This document shows, one piece after another, positions 12,979 to 22,816 of a stretch of DNA of 64,000 bases (within the stretch, counting starts at the first letter, position 1; the number at the start of each line of letters is the position of its first letter). Both the position numbers and the translations under genes were made by a program. Location of the stretch: assembly GCF_947241705.1 (NCBI RefSeq), contig NC_079269.1, positions 496,001 to 560,000 of the forward strand, given 5' to 3'. The notes beneath the pieces are model-generated. The model ran no database searches, had not been told where the DNA came from, and saw nothing but the letters and a program-made list of their open reading frames with translations. This stretch comes from Saccharomyces mikatae IFO 1815. Lineage: Eukaryota > Ascomycota > Saccharomycetes > Saccharomycetales > Saccharomycetaceae.

Positions 12979-13943
12979 ATTCAACCGCTGATACGTTGAA
13001 GTAAGGTTGATTGTTATTACCATTACTTTTACCCCGCCAATGATTTTGTCCTTTTTATACTCTTGAAACCCACATTCGGTTTATCACCCAGTTTATTTTA
13101 TTTTTTATTTATTGCTCTAGCGATATAAATTATTTGTAATATTAAAGACAGTTAAAAAACCTATTCATCACACCACTTCTTATCTACTATACAATCCCTA
13201 CAGAAAAGAAAGACCATCAGATCGTATGGTGTTTTTTCCCGTAAGGCATCCGACCTTTGAAACGCACAGCGATTTTCCACGCCAGTTATTACTCTCTACA
13301 CAATGAACAACTAAATTAAGTGCTGGAAAAAAGAGAGAAAAATAAAACGCAGAGAGCCCCTTGATTACTACGGCTTCCATAACTTATCCCTATCAAACCA
13401 TACGGCGTTTTGCAATGGACCATTCATACGCGGAAGGGAACAGACACGAAAACAAAAATACCCGTAATGACTCAGAAACTACAAACATCGGTAAATAGCG
13501 GATCATTACCCGTCGTCTATCGGAAAATCTCTCACCGATTTGTTCCGGTATCGGAAGATTCACGAATCACCCGGAGTTCTGTCCCTGTATTTTGTTCCGT
13601 CCAATACCTGCTCTACAATATTTTCTTCAGACAAGGAGCCCTTCTCACTTTTCTTTTTCTCAATACCGGGAAGTTGCGGGCACCTTAGGACGGCATCAGA
13701 AAAAGAAACTTCTCTTGCACTCATCGAGGATGAAGTTGATCGTGTTCAATATTGAATAACGTTTAGCACTGTCAAGGTTATATATACACAGTATCTTCTG
13801 CCATCTACACGGACTCGCAATATATGTATGGACATCCTTTGAATACTCAGCAGTTTCAATATTCACCAGAAATTTACAGCTTTTAAAAGCATACATATAT
13901 TCCTTCGGAATACTCAAACAAGCCATAAATAGTAGAAACAACA
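12979..13943. promoter_or_regulatory. SUN4-AQR1 intergenic region with Gcn4 site and CGG cluster
   Basis: 965-bp spacer. A perfect Gcn4 element TGACTCA lies at 13468-13474, about 470 bp before the AQR1 ATG. It is followed by a dense group of CGG/CCG triplets between about 13489 and 13582 (including tatcgga, ccggtatcgga and cacccgga) and a TTACCCG Reb1 core near 13507. Zn2Cys6 regulators bind CGG half-sites, so this looks like the drug and stress control region of AQR1. Frames of 70-92 codons here (13410-13755) are not gene-like. Confidence 0.55.
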
Positions 13944-15629
13944 ATGTCACCGAGTAACAGTATATATACAGAGGATATTGAGATGTATCCTACCCACAAT
14001 GAGCAACATCTAACCAGAGAGTACACAAAACCAAACGACGAAAAAAGTGAGAAAGTTAACTTCGAAGGAGCTTATACCAACAGTCACGGGACTCTATCCA
14101 AAGCCACTACAAGAGAAATAGAGGGTGATTTAGAATCTGAAACCTCTTCTCACTCTGGTGATGTTAAAGGTGATTCGACGCAACAGATAACTACAGAGAT
14201 AGGTGCACCATATACTTTGCTAAGTTATGGTCAAAAATGGGGAATGGTAGCAATTTTAACAATGTGTGGGTTTTGGTCTTCATTAGGGTCTCCAATCTAC
14301 TATCCTGCTCTAAGACAGTTGGAGAAGCAGTTCAACGTCGATGAAAATATGGTTAACGTAACTGTGGTTGTGTACTTGTTGTTTCAAGGTATATCTCCCA
14401 CAGTTAGTGGTGGTTTGGCTGATTGTTTTGGAAGGAGACCTATAATTTTAGCGGGTATGCTGATATATGTGGTTGCATCTATTGGGTTAGCATGTGCTCC
14501 ATCGTACGGTGTTATCATCTTTTTGAGGTGTATTCAGAGTATTGGTATCTCTCCCACAATCGCAATCAGTTCCGGTGTTGTAGGCGATTTTACTCTAAAA
14601 CATGAAAGAGGGACATTTGTTGGTGCCACCTCTGGATTCGTCTTACTAGGTCAATGTTTTGGTAGTCTTATCGGTGCCGTACTAACTGCAAGATGGGATT
14701 GGAGGTCTATTTTTTGGTTTCTAACGATCGGTTGCGGTAGTTGCTTTTTGATTGCTTTCCTTATCTTACCCGAAACGAAGAGAACCATTGCAGGTAATCT
14801 CTCGATTAAGCCTAAAAGACTGATCAACAGAGCCCCAATTTTTTTATTGGGCCCAGTTAAAAGAAGATTCAAATACGATAACCCAGATTACGAAACATTG
14901 GATCCAACAATCCCCAAGCTAGATTTGTCATCTGCAGGGAAAATCCTTGTATTACCAGAAATTATCCTGTCTTTATTTCCATCAGGGTTGTTGTTTGCTA
15001 TGTGGACATTGATGCTTTCTTCTATATCATCAGGTTTATCAGTGGCGCCATACAACTACCATTTGGTTATTATAGGTGTCTGTTATCTGCCCGGTGGTAT
15101 TGGTGGTTTACTAGGTTCTTTCTTCACGGGTAGAGTCATTGACATGTATTTTAAGAGAAAGGTGAAAAAGTTCGAACAAGACAAGGCCAACGGGCTAATT
15201 CCGCAAGATGCTGAAATCAACATGTTCAGAGTTCGTTTGGTATGTCTTCTACCTCAAAATTTCTTGGCCGTTGTAGCCTACCTTCTATTTGGTTGGAGTA
15301 TAGACAAGGGCTGGAGAATCGAGTCTATTTTGATTACTTCATTTGTCTGCTCATATTGTGCCATGAGTACATTATCAACATCAACTACATTATTGGTCGA
15401 TTTGTATCCGAAGAAATCATCTACTGCAAGTAGTTGTTTCAATTTTGTTAGATGTAGTTTGAGTACCATCTTCATGGGGTGCTTTGCTAAAATGAAAGCT
15501 TCAATGACTGTAGGTGGAACTTTTACGTTTCTATGTGCATTGGTGTTTTTCTTCAACTTTTTAATGTTCATTCCGATGAAATATGGTATGAAATGGAGAG
15601 AGGACAGATTGTTGAAACGACTAAAATAA
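13944..15629 (+). CDS. AQR1: Plasma-membrane multidrug/H+ antiporter Aqr1 (MFS, DHA1)
   Basis: Major facilitator of the DHA1 drug:H+ antiporter family. The S. cerevisiae orthologue gives resistance to short-chain acids, quinidine and ketoconazole, and exports amino acids. The 561-aa protein has a hydrophilic N-terminal tail (about 1-95) followed by 12 predicted membrane segments. Family motifs include GGLADCFGRRPIILAG (loop 2-3), LRCIQSIGISPTIAISSG (segment 4) and GSLIGAVLTARWDWRSIFWF (segment 5-6). A central loop (about 285-330) is basic. It belongs to the QDR1/QDR2/AQR1 subgroup; position next to SUN4 and YDJ1 supports AQR1. It is somewhat shorter than my recollection of S. cerevisiae Aqr1 (586 aa), the difference probably being in the N-terminal tail. 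Confidence 0.93.
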   Translation: MSPSNSIYTEDIEMYPTHNEQHLTREYTKPNDEKSEKVNFEGAYTNSHGTLSKATTREIEGDLESETSSHSGDVKGDSTQQITTEIGAPYTLLSYGQKWGMVAILTMCGFWSSLGSPIYYPALRQLEKQFNVDENMVNVTVVVYLLFQGISPTVSGGLADCFGRRPIILAGMLIYVVASIGLACAPSYGVIIFLRCIQSIGISPTIAISSGVVGDFTLKHERGTFVGATSGFVLLGQCFGSLIGAVLTARWDWRSIFWFLTIGCGSCFLIAFLILPETKRTIAGNLSIKPKRLINRAPIFLLGPVKRRFKYDNPDYETLDPTIPKLDLSSAGKILVLPEIILSLFPSGLLFAMWTLMLSSISSGLSVAPYNYHLVIIGVCYLPGGIGGLLGSFFTGRVIDMYFKRKVKKFEQDKANGLIPQDAEINMFRVRLVCLLPQNFLAVVAYLLFGWSIDKGWRIESILITSFVCSYCAMSTLSTSTTLLVDLYPKKSSTASSCFNFVRCSLSTIFMGCFAKMKASMTVGGTFTFLCALVFFFNFLMFIPMKYGMKWREDRLLKRLK

Positions 15630-16063
15630 CCACCGTTAAGCATCTAACAATTACAAAACGAAAATCAAAAATAAAACACTAGAGATAAGCATTAATTGGC
15701 ATACTTTAATTTAATAGACGCATATCCTGCATATTTTTATAAACAAAACTTATAGACTTTTCATGTATTTACTTCATAATTAAACTATTATTTTACCTCG
15801 TAACCCTCTGTGTCGCTGTTGTCAAAAGTACACTAAAGTCTTTTAGCAAGAAAAGATGCGGTGATATGTTAAGAATTCTACATGTATACATTCCATGCGT
15901 TACTCCTTCCTATAAGAATTTCTTATAATTAAAACTTTTTTTGATAAACTGCTCTTTTTACCGTTATTACTTTACATATGTATAGCTACAAAACTGTATT
16001 TCTGAAGTGAAAAATATGATGAATAGATGAATCGTGAATAATATGATTTTTTTATCAAGAAGA
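15630..16063. other. AQR1-YDJ1 convergent 3' region
   Basis: 434-bp AT-rich spacer between converging stop codons. A/T tracts near 15700-15780 and 15910-15960 look like 3'-end signals. No gene or RNA was recognised. Confidence 0.5.
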
Positions 16064-17293
16064 TCATTGAGAGGCACATTGAACACCTTCGCCACCTTGT
16101 TCTTCTTCATCCGAATCATAGTTTGCACCACCTCTAGAAGCACGTGTTCTGTTGTACTTGGCTGGGTCGAAGTCAGCGAGTACACATTCGTCTACAGTTG
16201 CTTTCTTTGGAATAGCTGGAACAATTCTTGGAGGTAGAATCTCTTCTAATTTCTTCAAGTTTTCTTCCGTTGTGAAGTGGTTTTCTGGGAACTTGATAGT
16301 GAACTTGATGACTAAGTTACCATAGCCACCATATTTTGGAATTGGCATACCTTTTCCTTCAATGACTTTACGCATGCCTGGGGAAATAACTTCACCTGGG
16401 ACAATACCCACTTTCAACCAGTCACCGGACACATGTTCCAGGGCAAATTCACCACCAGCAATAGCAGTCAATAGGTCAATTTCAGCTTCATATACTAAGT
16501 CATCTCCATCTCTCTTAAAGTTCTTATGTGGTCTTTCTGAAACTATGAATACAACGTCACCTGGAATGACATCTGGAGCTTGGTCAGCTTCACCCTTGAA
16601 AACAATCCTTTGGCCGTCTTTCATACCTGGCTCAACATGGACTTCCAAAATCTTCCTTTCGTTTTCAACTTTCTTACCGTTACAGGATTTACAACGGTCC
16701 TTGGGATCAATGATATCACCAGTACCGTGACAAACATCACATTCAGTTTGGAATCTTTGGATCATCGGACCCATTTGTCTTGTTACAAATTTAATACCTT
16801 GTCCATTACAGCTGCTACATTTCTTGACAGCACCTTTCTTACCACCACGGCCTTCACATCCTTTACATAAGATTTGTTTGTTTAGGGCTAACTTAGCAGT
16901 TCTACCCTTATACAATTCCTCGAGAGAGGCAGAAATTTCATGTTTAATGTCTTTACCTCTTTGGGGACCCCTTGGTCTTTGGGCACCTCCGGCACCAAAG
17001 AACTGAGAAAAGATATCGTCACCGAATCCAAATCCACCACCTGGGAACCCACCAGCACCACCAGCACCGCTTAGACCTTCTTCACCAAATTGATCGTATA
17101 CCTCTCTCTTTTCAGAATCCGATAGAATTTCATAAGCTGATGAAGCTTCTTTGAATTTTTCTGCTGCCTCTTCACTTGGATTCTTATCTGGATGGTATTT
17201 TAAGGCGCATTTTCTATAAGCTTTTTTGATTTCGACATCAGTGGCGGTGACTGAAACACCTAGAATATCGTAAAATTTAGTTTCTTTAACCAT
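16064..17293 (-). CDS. YDJ1: Type I Hsp40 co-chaperone Ydj1
   Basis: Cytosolic DnaJ-type co-chaperone of Hsp70 (Ssa) and Hsp90. It has a role in protein import, folding and degradation, and is anchored by farnesylation. The 409-aa protein has a J domain (about 5-68) with the essential HPD in [10 protein letters not shown] Gly/Phe region follows (about 70-105). The zinc-binding domain has four CxxCxG repeats ([32 protein letters not shown]; about 143-208). The substrate-binding beta domains follow, and the protein ends in the CAAX box CASQ for prenylation. Length equals S. cerevisiae Ydj1 (409 aa). It is divergently transcribed from MTQ1. Confidence 0.98.
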   Translation of the reverse strand: MVKETKFYDILGVSVTATDVEIKKAYRKCALKYHPDKNPSEEAAEKFKEASSAYEILSDSEKREVYDQFGEEGLSGAGGAGGFPGGGFGFGDDIFSQFFGAGGAQRPRGPQRGKDIKHEISASLEELYKGRTAKLALNKQILCKGCEGRGGKKGAVKKCSSCNGQGIKFVTRQMGPMIQRFQTECDVCHGTGDIIDPKDRCKSCNGKKVENERKILEVHVEPGMKDGQRIVFKGEADQAPDVIPGDVVFIVSERPHKNFKRDGDDLVYEAEIDLLTAIAGGEFALEHVSGDWLKVGIVPGEVISPGMRKVIEGKGMPIPKYGGYGNLVIKFTIKFPENHFTTEENLKKLEEILPPRIVPAIPKKATVDECVLADFDPAKYNRTRASRGGANYDSDEEEQGGEGVQCASQ

Positions 17294-17951
17294 CTTTGGA
17301 CGTTTATTATTGTTGTTGGAAGATGTAGAATTCAGTTTGAAAAATTTTTAATAGTGTTCTATCAAATGATATGGTGACAAATAACTAAAAAATAAATACG
17401 AAACAGTTATCAAATAAGACGCTTGTTCGGGCCAAATGTATATGGGGAAAATGACTTTTAGTGAACTTTGATTTACAAATATTAATTGTAGGCTTTGTCA
17501 AAGAGTATCACGTAGCGAATTTACAAGTGTGGTAAGTTTTTACATGTCTAATAAATGCGTGGATTGATCTGCAAGTTAAATACCTACAAAGCCTGCCGAT
17601 GCTCTCTTACTACTAGCTTTTCATTTTTTGAAAAAGAAATGAAAAAAAATTTTCTATTTTTTCGATGGCCTTCTATAGTTTTGTACGAACTTTCGCATCA
17701 CGTGTATATCACGTGCTCTAAGATTGGAATCATTTTTCCATTTTATTTGACCTTTAGAGGCCTATTGCGAAGCAATATGAGTTATGCGTCCAATTGTCAT
17801 ACTACGCTATCTCATTATCTTCTTATGATTCAACATATTGCATTATATCGTCGAGTGCTTCTAGCAACTCAACGTACTTTCCCCCATTAAAGCGTAGACA
17901 AGGAGTGTCTCTGAATGTATAATTGGAAAGGAGGCCGTTAAAAAAGAATAC
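17294..17951. promoter_or_regulatory. YDJ1-MTQ1 divergent promoter with paired E-boxes
   Basis: 658-bp spacer. Two CACGTG E-boxes at 17699-17704 and 17710-17715, one helical turn apart (11 bp), fit Cbf1 or Pho4 binding. A T/A-rich stretch (17635-17665) lies next to them. An open frame of 111 codons (17555-17890) has no protein-like features and is treated as chance. Confidence 0.55.
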
Positions 17952-18896
17952 ATGCCTCGAATATCTACATCATTAATAAGGAAAGCTTCTAGAATAAGAC
18001 CTGGCTTGCATCTCCTGCTTCCAGAATGCAGGACTCTAGAACAGGCGAAACTAGAGTATAAATGGCTCGCTGAAGAGCTACCTCCGGGGAGATCGATTCG
18101 TTGGGCTTGTTTTCAGAGGTACAATCATGTTCCATTGCAATACATCTTGAGGTCGCAACCATTCGGGCCCCTAGAAATTGTTTGTAAGCCAGGAGTGCTT
18201 ATACCAAGATGGGAAACTGAGGAATGGGTGATGGACTTGGTAAAAATTCTGAGTAATTCGGCCCTATTAAGCAACAATGACCCCTTACATATTTGCGATA
18301 CATTCACGGGAACAGGATGTATTGCTCTTGCCTTAAGTCATGGTATACCCAATTCGAGCTTTACTGTGATTGATGTTTCGAGGAAAGCAATTGAGTTGGT
18401 TAAGGAAAATATGTTGAAAAACAAGGTAAGTAAAGGCAAACTTATTCAGCGCAATATTTTATCTTCAAACGGCTGCAATGAATATCCATCCCACATAGAT
18501 ATACTAACTGGTAATCCTCCCTATATTCGAAAGAGACATTTCATTAGAGATGTCACTACTTCTGTGAAGCTGTTTGAGCCAAGACTAGCATTAATAGGTG
18601 AACTTGAATGTTATGAAAATTTAGTGGACCATTGGCTATCGAAAACAAACTCCTTTTTTTATGAGATAGGAGATTTTGATCAGTTTAGTTATGTACAAAA
18701 CCGCATAAAAGATGATTCCAATCTGAGCCGAATCTGGTCCGTTGGCCTAAAATATGATTCCAATGGGAATCCAAGGGTTGTATATGGGTTCAAAGCCACT
18801 CCCAAGGGAAGTATATTGCTTCAAATTTTGGAACCTTTTGGGACTATTAAGTATTTAGCAACTGCACTCAGTAGACACAAAGCTAATTCTAAGTAA
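17952..18896 (+). CDS. MTQ1: Mitochondrial release-factor glutamine methyltransferase
   Basis: S-adenosylmethionine-dependent N5-glutamine methyltransferase that modifies the GGQ motif of the mitochondrial release factor Mrf1 (PrmC/HemK family). The 314-aa protein starts with an Arg-rich, Ser-rich likely presequence (MPRISTSLIRKASRIRPG). SAM motif I DTFTGTGCIALAL is at about residues 116-128, and the signature NPPY that binds the glutamine side chain is at residues 188-191 (GNPPYIRKRH). Length matches S. cerevisiae Mtq1 (314 aa). It converges on GCD10 with only about 70 bp between the stop codons. Confidence 0.95.
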   Translation: MPRISTSLIRKASRIRPGLHLLLPECRTLEQAKLEYKWLAEELPPGRSIRWACFQRYNHVPLQYILRSQPFGPLEIVCKPGVLIPRWETEEWVMDLVKILSNSALLSNNDPLHICDTFTGTGCIALALSHGIPNSSFTVIDVSRKAIELVKENMLKNKVSKGKLIQRNILSSNGCNEYPSHIDILTGNPPYIRKRHFIRDVTTSVKLFEPRLALIGELECYENLVDHWLSKTNSFFYEIGDFDQFSYVQNRIKDDSNLSRIWSVGLKYDSNGNPRVVYGFKATPKGSILLQILEPFGTIKYLATALSRHKANSK

Positions 18897-18968
18897 ATAT
18901 TCTTATGTATATATACATCCTTCTCATATTCTCCGAAAAGTTATTAAGTATAAGTATTTTACTGACAT

Positions 18969-20405
18969 CTATATTTTTTGTTTCTTAGCATCGTGCTCAA
19001 TAACTGTGTCACTAGATTCGACTTCGGTCACCGTTTCCAATGCAGGTTCAGGGGCAGGTATAACTCTGTGGCACCACATTAGATAGCCACCGCCACCTTT
19101 CATGGTCATCAGAGGATGAAGCTTTCCTCTAACACTTTGGTAAGGTCTACATCTGGTCTCCAAAATGGAGGGTGCTAAAAACCTTAGATCTGAATACAAA
19201 GTATGCGCCAATTCTAGCAAAGTTTCTTTGAATTGACCATAACATACAATTGGTCTTGAACCATGAACCTTTTCAGCCAGCTTCGGTACCACTGTTGGCA
19301 AATGTAGTGTAGTTGCCACTACAAGACCATCATATAGAAAGTTTCCTGTTAATTCTAGAACCTGCAATTGTGTATTATACCACCTCAGTCTCCGGTAATA
19401 TGAGTTTTTCTTGCCACCTTTTAATGCACGAGCCTCTTCCTTAGGTAACGGTGTAAATCTTTCTTGAATCTCCTCTAGCGTAGGTGGCTCGAAAAAATCT
19501 AATAGAGAAACGGTGTGCACATGCTCTTTGATGAACTTTTCAGAATAATTAGCAAATTTCAATAGATCCAAGTTGGCATGCTCATTTTCATGAATAACAA
19601 TGACTTTGCCGTTCGATTTGCTTTCATTATCGCCGCCAAACATTCTTTCCAACAGAAAGTATACTAATAAACCGCCCGTTTCATCCATACAGAGATAGTT
19701 CCCATTGGGCTGAATATTTGCAAGATTTAACAACATCCCCATTGATTCTTGAGACATGTCCAATACTCTTTGTATATCGCCTTTATCAATTAAGAACTGT
19801 AAGAGGTTAGAGCTACTCAAATATTCAACAGTGAAGTACTTTGCAAACTTTTGTTTCTTCCGATTGACATATTTTTCTTGAGAATATGCAGTTTTGTTAT
19901 GGAAACTTTTATGAGACTTAATGATTTTATCAATTATTTCTTTGCTAGATAACGATTCTTGTTTCATTTTTTCGATTTCTTCAATGGTCAACTCTTGAGC
20001 TTTGCTTCCCATATTCACCAAATTCTGATTCGTAGCACTGCTGTCAACGCTAGATAATTCAACAGAAGTAGGAATTTTTTTGATAGCTAACGGAATTTCG
20101 CTTTGACCATCACTTTTATCATTATTGTCATCTTTAATCTCCTGGGATAATAACTTGACTTTCCCGATAGGAATTTTATTCTTTTGTTTGGAATCTTTAC
20201 TGTCATCGGATGAAGTCTCTTCATTATCATAATATATTTCAAAAGTCAAACCGAATGGATAGCCAATTATGTCGTTTACTTCGAAAGCGCCAAATTTTCC
20301 CAATGATATAGAGGTGTTAGGCTTCAATTCTACTACTTTATAATTCTTTGACGGCAACCGTACAATAACGTGCTGGTTAAAATCTATGGTTGTTAAAGTA
20401 TCCAT
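18969..20405 (-). CDS. GCD10: tRNA m1A58 methyltransferase non-catalytic subunit Gcd10/Trm6
   Basis: Non-catalytic, tRNA-binding subunit of the nuclear Gcd10-Gcd14 (Trm6-Trm61) enzyme that makes 1-methyladenosine at tRNA position 58, needed for initiator tRNA-Met stability and hence for GCN4 control. The 478-aa protein has the N-terminal beta-barrel region (about 1-75), an acidic and Lys-rich linker with DNNDKSDGQ, and a Rossmann-like C-terminal domain containing GNYLCMDETGGLLVYFLLER. No catalytic SAM motif of the Gcd14 type is evident, as expected. Length equals S. cerevisiae Gcd10 (478 aa). The start ATG at 20405 faces NOP2 across a 311-bp divergent promoter with PAC and RRPE motifs. Confidence 0.96.
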   Translation of the reverse strand: MDTLTTIDFNQHVIVRLPSKNYKVVELKPNTSISLGKFGAFEVNDIIGYPFGLTFEIYYDNEETSSDDSKDSKQKNKIPIGKVKLLSQEIKDDNNDKSDGQSEIPLAIKKIPTSVELSSVDSSATNQNLVNMGSKAQELTIEEIEKMKQESLSSKEIIDKIIKSHKSFHNKTAYSQEKYVNRKKQKFAKYFTVEYLSSSNLLQFLIDKGDIQRVLDMSQESMGMLLNLANIQPNGNYLCMDETGGLLVYFLLERMFGGDNESKSNGKVIVIHENEHANLDLLKFANYSEKFIKEHVHTVSLLDFFEPPTLEEIQERFTPLPKEEARALKGGKKNSYYRRLRWYNTQLQVLELTGNFLYDGLVVATTLHLPTVVPKLAEKVHGSRPIVCYGQFKETLLELAHTLYSDLRFLAPSILETRCRPYQSVRGKLHPLMTMKGGGGYLMWCHRVIPAPEPALETVTEVESSDTVIEHDAKKQKI

Positions 20406-20716
20406 TGTTCACTATATGGAAGTTTATTTACCGAGATTGTCTTTGATGACACATATATTACTAAAAGTAACAATAAGTTTATCGCTAAATTCTATAATTA
20501 TTATACATCTCATCGATTTTTAATGAAATTTTTCAGATTTCACAACATCGTTACCCCGTCTCACTGTGTTTGAAAATTTTTTTCATCTCATCGCGGGATA
20601 AGTTAAAGATGAGCTGAGCTGCCAAACACAGCTATCACTAGATAAAAATTTACAATTCTCGTGGAAAGTTTCTCTGTGAGATTTAATATTAGGAGTAACT
20701 ATACATATAACTTAAA
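20406..20716. promoter_or_regulatory. Divergent GCD10/NOP2 promoter with RRPE and PAC motifs
   Basis: 311-bp region driving two ribosome and tRNA biogenesis genes. RRPE-type TGAAAATTTTTTT is at 20571-20583. PAC-type CATCTCATCGC is at 20584-20594, directly abutting it. A further GATGAGCT is at 20608-20615 and a CATCTCATCG at 20507-20516. PAC is bound by Dot6/Tod6 and RRPE by Stb3 in S. cerevisiae; applying this here is by homology. Confidence 0.75.
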
Positions 20717-22573
20717 ATGGGTAGTAGACGTCATAAAAATAAGCAAGCCGCTCCACCAACCCTGGAGGAGTTTCAGGCAAGAAAAGATAAGAAGGCTAAC
20801 AGAAAGTTAGAGAAGGGAAAGAGATCTTCTTCCACTCAAGGCGATGAAGCTTCAGATAGAAAGAGAAAGAGATCAAAACCATTCAAGAAATCTAGAAAAG
20901 AAGAAGAAGAAGTTGTGGAAGAGGACAAGGACTTGCCAGATGTCGATCTTGAAGAATTGTCAAAAGCCAGAAAATCATTATTTGACGATGAAGAAGATGA
21001 CGATGAAGCAGGATTAGTGGATGAAGAACTAAAAGACGAATTCGATTTGGAACAAGAATATGACTATGACGAAGATGAAGACAATGACGCTCATCCAATT
21101 TTCTCAGATGACGATGATGAGGCGGATCTCGAAGAATTGAATGCACAAAACATGGAAGCTCTTTCTAAGAAACTGGATGAAGAAGAGGCCGAAGAAGCTG
21201 AAGAAGCTGAAATGGAATTGGTGGAAGCGGATAACATGCAACCAAGAGCGGATATCTTGCCTACTGAAGAACAAGAGGAAATGATGGCACAAGAAGCTCC
21301 TAATTTAACCTCTACAAGAACAAGAATGATTGAAATTGTCAAGGTTTTGGAAAACTTTAAGACTCTTGGATCCGAAGGCAGATCAAGAGGAGAATATGTT
21401 GACAGACTTTTAAAGGATATTTGCGAATACTTTGGCTACACGCCTTTTTTGGCCGAAAAGTTATTCAACCTATTCTCACCAGCAGAAGCGATGGAATTTT
21501 TTGAAGCCAATGAAATTGCGAGACCAATCACTATTAGAACTAACACATTGAAGACTAGAAGAAGAGATTTAGCACAGACTCTTGTCAATAGAGGTGTTAA
21601 TCTTCAACCTATTGGTTCTTGGACCAAGGTTGGTCTACAAATTTTTGATTCCCAGGTACCAATTGGTGCCACTCCTGAGTACTTGGCAGGTCATTATATT
21701 TTACAAGCGGCATCTTCTTTTTTACCAGTCATTGCCCTGGATCCTCATGAGAATGAACGCATCTTAGATATGGCAGCTGCTCCAGGTGGTAAGACCACTT
21801 ACATATCGGCCATGATGAAAAACACAGGATGTGTTTTCGCTAACGATGCCAATAAATCAAGAACCAAATCTTTAATTGCTAACATCCACCGTCTAGGCTG
21901 TACCAACACTATTGTATGTAATTACGATGCCCGCGAATTTCCTAAAGTAATTGGTGGTTTCGACAGAATTTTATTGGATGCCCCATGTTCAGGTACTGGT
22001 GTTATCGGTAAGGATCAATCTGTCAAGGTGTCTCGTACTGAAAAGGATTTTATTCAGATCCCCCATCTACAAAAACAATTGCTTTTATCAGCTATTGATT
22101 CTGTTGACTGCAACTCAAAACATGGTGGTGTGATAGTGTATTCAACATGTTCCGTTGCCGTCGAAGAAGACGAAGCTGTGATAGATTATGCATTGAGGAA
22201 AAGACCTAACGTCAAGTTAGTGGAAACTGGTTTAGCTATTGGGAAAGAAGCGTTTACTAGTTACAGAGGTAAAAATTTCCATCCCAGCGTGAAATTAGCA
22301 AGGAGATATTATCCGCACACTTATAATGTCGATGGTTTCTTTGTAGCCAAATTTCAAAAGATCGGTCCATCTTCATTTGATGATAACCAAGCAAGTGCCA
22401 AAGAAAAAGAAAGTGCCGCTAGAAAGGAAGCTTTAGAAGAAGGTATTATTCACTCTGACTTTGCTACCTTTGAAGACGAAGAGGACGAAAAGTACATTGA
22501 GAAATCTGTGAGAAACAACCTTTTGAAAAAGGGTGTTAATCCAAGAGCTAAAAAACCTTCCAACGACCAATAA
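20717..22573 (+). CDS. NOP2: 25S rRNA m5C methyltransferase Nop2
   Basis: Essential nucleolar RNA (cytosine-5)-methyltransferase that modifies C2870 of 25S rRNA in S. cerevisiae and is needed for 60S maturation. The 618-aa protein opens with a Lys/Arg-rich tail (RKDKKANRKLEKGKR), then long acidic Asp/Glu runs (about 60-190) typical of nucleolar proteins. The NOL1/NOP2/sun catalytic domain lies at about 270-560, with SAM motif DMAAAPGGKTTYI. It has the two cysteines of the m5C mechanism: Cys424 in DAPCSGTG and Cys478 in YSTCSV. Length equals S. cerevisiae Nop2 (618 aa). The C-terminal tail is charged. Confidence 0.98.
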   Translation: MGSRRHKNKQAAPPTLEEFQARKDKKANRKLEKGKRSSSTQGDEASDRKRKRSKPFKKSRKEEEEVVEEDKDLPDVDLEELSKARKSLFDDEEDDDEAGLVDEELKDEFDLEQEYDYDEDEDNDAHPIFSDDDDEADLEELNAQNMEALSKKLDEEEAEEAEEAEMELVEADNMQPRADILPTEEQEEMMAQEAPNLTSTRTRMIEIVKVLENFKTLGSEGRSRGEYVDRLLKDICEYFGYTPFLAEKLFNLFSPAEAMEFFEANEIARPITIRTNTLKTRRRDLAQTLVNRGVNLQPIGSWTKVGLQIFDSQVPIGATPEYLAGHYILQAASSFLPVIALDPHENERILDMAAAPGGKTTYISAMMKNTGCVFANDANKSRTKSLIANIHRLGCTNTIVCNYDAREFPKVIGGFDRILLDAPCSGTGVIGKDQSVKVSRTEKDFIQIPHLQKQLLLSAIDSVDCNSKHGGVIVYSTCSVAVEEDEAVIDYALRKRPNVKLVETGLAIGKEAFTSYRGKNFHPSVKLARRYYPHTYNVDGFFVAKFQKIGPSSFDDNQASAKEKESAARKEALEEGIIHSDFATFEDEEDEKYIEKSVRNNLLKKGVNPRAKKPSNDQ

Positions 22574-22816
22574 GTTTTCACAAATATAGTGGCATCTTTT
22601 TAGCATAGTTTCTTTTCGTTTTCTCTTTTTTTATATCTATATATTAACCTTCGAACATGTCTCTCTGTATACTAAATTCAAAAAAATAATAGAGTCAAAT
22701 TTGTACAAAGCACTAAGATTGGGTAAATATTATCACCTAGTACCTAATATTCTTTGCCAATATACAGTATTACATATTGTCTATTTATTCTTTCTGAGGT
22801 CTCAGTTCACTGTTTT

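Noticed and set aside
13410-13755. Two overlapping frames of 92 and 71 codons
   Set aside because: Located in the AQR1 promoter over the Gcn4 site and CGG cluster; no protein features.
17555-17890. 111-codon plus-strand frame upstream of MTQ1
   Set aside because: Runs through the YDJ1/MTQ1 divergent promoter and both E-boxes; its composition follows AT-rich DNA and no homologue is recognised.
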